42,200 nucleotides of DNA from an uncultured Treponema sp. (lineage in GTDB: Bacteria > Spirochaetota > Spirochaetia > Treponematales > Treponemataceae), in contig ONHK01000017.1 of the NCBI GenBank assembly GCA_900317625.1, positions 1-42,200 of the forward strand, read 5' to 3'. The translations under genes and the position numbers were made by a program. Positions 41,380 through 42,200 of this stretch are shown here, piece by piece; position 1 is the stretch's first letter, and the number at the start of each line of letters is the position of its first letter. A model generated the notes under the pieces. It saw only the letters and a list, made by a program, of their open reading frames with translations, made no database searches and was not told where the DNA came from.

Positions 41380-42000
41380 TTACAAAGAAAAGAATTCGTC
41401 CAGATTTTTTCTTGCTTCTTTTCCATCTGCCGCAACCATTGAATTTGTAAGATTATTCAGATAATACAATGAAGTTACATCATACAGTTCAGGGAAAATT
41501 GCCTTATTGTTTTCATCGAAGTTCACTTTTCCATAAACTACACTTTTAACATCACAATTAAGAAATTTTTCCGCAAAAGAAAGAACGCACATCAGAATCA
41601 TCGGCAAAGGCTTTGGACCGAAAGTTATATCAGCATAAATCTGAGAATTTTCTTCAACTTTATCTAAAATCGCTTTCAATCTTGCCTCATGGTTATCTTT
41701 TGTTTCTTTAAATTCAGAATCAACAGTTTCATAAGTAAGTTTCGCGCCCACTTTTGAGTTGATAGAATCCAGTTCTTTCATAAACAGACTAGTATTTTTG
41801 TTGCTGTTTCCATCTTTATCTAAAGTACGAAGAAGAATAATCTTCACCTTATCATTTTTTTTAAGATTTTCGGCAAGAATTGCATTGACTGGGAAAACAA
41901 CAGGTTCAGAATACAAAATGTTCGTATTGCCAGAACCAGCATAAACCATCGAATCCAACTGTTTTTTCATCGGAATGTCGCAGAAAATAATTTTTTTCAT
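41380..42000 (-). CDS. CARF-like (TM1812 / Csx-type) protein
   Basis: A 206-residue protein resembling CRISPR-associated CARF proteins of the TM1812 type, which bind cyclic oligoadenylate or related nucleotides. The most telling stretch is QIYADITFGPKPLPMILMCV, the counterpart of the family's D-[IV]-T-H-G-F-R-S-L-P block, followed by VKSVVYGKVNFD and a FPELYDVTSLYYLNNLTNSM end like the usual DLT element. There is no fused effector domain. TAGGAG lies nine bases before the ATG. It is the first gene of the RavA-ViaA operon, so it could be its sensor. No CRISPR array or cas gene is in the window. Confidence 0.7.
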   Translation of the reverse strand: MKKIIFCDIPMKKQLDSMVYAGSGNTNILYSEPVVFPVNAILAENLKKNDKVKIILLRTLDKDGNSNKNTSLFMKELDSINSKVGAKLTYETVDSEFKETKDNHEARLKAILDKVEENSQIYADITFGPKPLPMILMCVLSFAEKFLNCDVKSVVYGKVNFDENNKAIFPELYDVTSLYYLNNLTNSMVAADGKEARKNLDEFFSL

Positions 42001-42193
42001 ATCGCTTTGCTCCTATAAACATTATTAATAAATAAGGTGCGGAAAGATGAACAGTTGATATTTTTTGTCATTTTTTTGAAGGATTTTCTACTGTCTGGCA
42101 TGATAGTGTACAATAAAGTTCGCAATTTGGGGTAGAAAAAAGCCATTGAAAATTCCAAAATGTTGGTGACCAAACTAACAAAAGGAAAAGACA

Positions 42194-42200
42194 ATGGCCA
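42194..42200 (+). CDS. start of a gene cut by the right edge
   Basis: An ATG at 42194 with AGGA eight bases upstream begins a plus-strand reading frame of which only two codons (Met-Ala) are seen. It is divergent from the CARF-like gene. The 193 bases between the two starts hold no repeat or promoter I can assign with confidence. Confidence 0.3.

Noticed and set aside
42084..42139. TTTTCTAC and GTAGAAAA as the end of an insertion sequence at the right edge
   Set aside because: Only eight bases match, they are short AT-rich words, and the adjacent gene is cut off, so a transposase cannot be recognised.

Overview
The window looks like chromosomal DNA of a Treponema-like spirochaete. It is AT-rich, carries many lipoproteins with spirochaete-style lipoboxes, has two large chemoreceptors and a small treponemal-type outer-membrane protein, and contains a dispersed multi-hairpin repeat. 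The genus is inferred from gene content and style; no rRNA gene is present to prove it. I saw no tRNA, rRNA, CRISPR array, complete insertion sequence or prophage.

Layout. 1-6019: edge fragment, DUF436 protein, thioredoxin reductase, azlCD amino-acid exporter, then a copper module (csoR-copA) with an operator-like palindrome inside its promoter. An internal ribosome site in copA could yield a free CopZ. 6026-15765: a polar amino-acid ABC transporter with a terminator-like hairpin in its leader, two divergent chemoreceptors with nearly identical signalling halves, tcdA, metY and a TatD-like protein that has lost metal ligands. 15833-18791: a structured repeat, a GC-richer serine hydrolase, and an HD-GYP protein.

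18797-26658 is accessory DNA. Eight same-strand genes (LRR protein, FRG-domain protein, two InlB-type repeat lipoproteins of which one ends in an FGE/C-lectin domain, three small unknowns, an HNH protein) are closely packed behind one strong promoter. A divergent XRE repressor gene faces them, and two near-identical 19-bp operator candidates lie in the shared control region. A Phd/PIN toxin-antitoxin pair and a 2TM protein with a possible NUDIX-like tail follow.

28362-34592: DNA glycosylase, CAP lipoprotein, YjjG-type phosphatase, outer-membrane protein, several hypothetical membrane proteins, HD phosphohydrolase and a WYL regulator. Two more copies of the structured repeat lie here.

34804-42000 is the most unusual part. 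It has a HIRAN protein with a 34-residue membrane peptide, then a five-gene operon: a CARF-like (TM1812/Csx-type) protein, a sigma-factor-like protein, a RavA MoxR ATPase, a 94-residue protein, and a ViaA-type VWA protein. The VWA protein's N-terminus carries a HEPN-like Rx4H motif and is paralogous to the 94-residue protein. viaA is interrupted by an in-frame TAA before its conserved C-terminus. I read this as a candidate nucleotide-sensing conflict or stress system built on RavA-ViaA; that role is inference.
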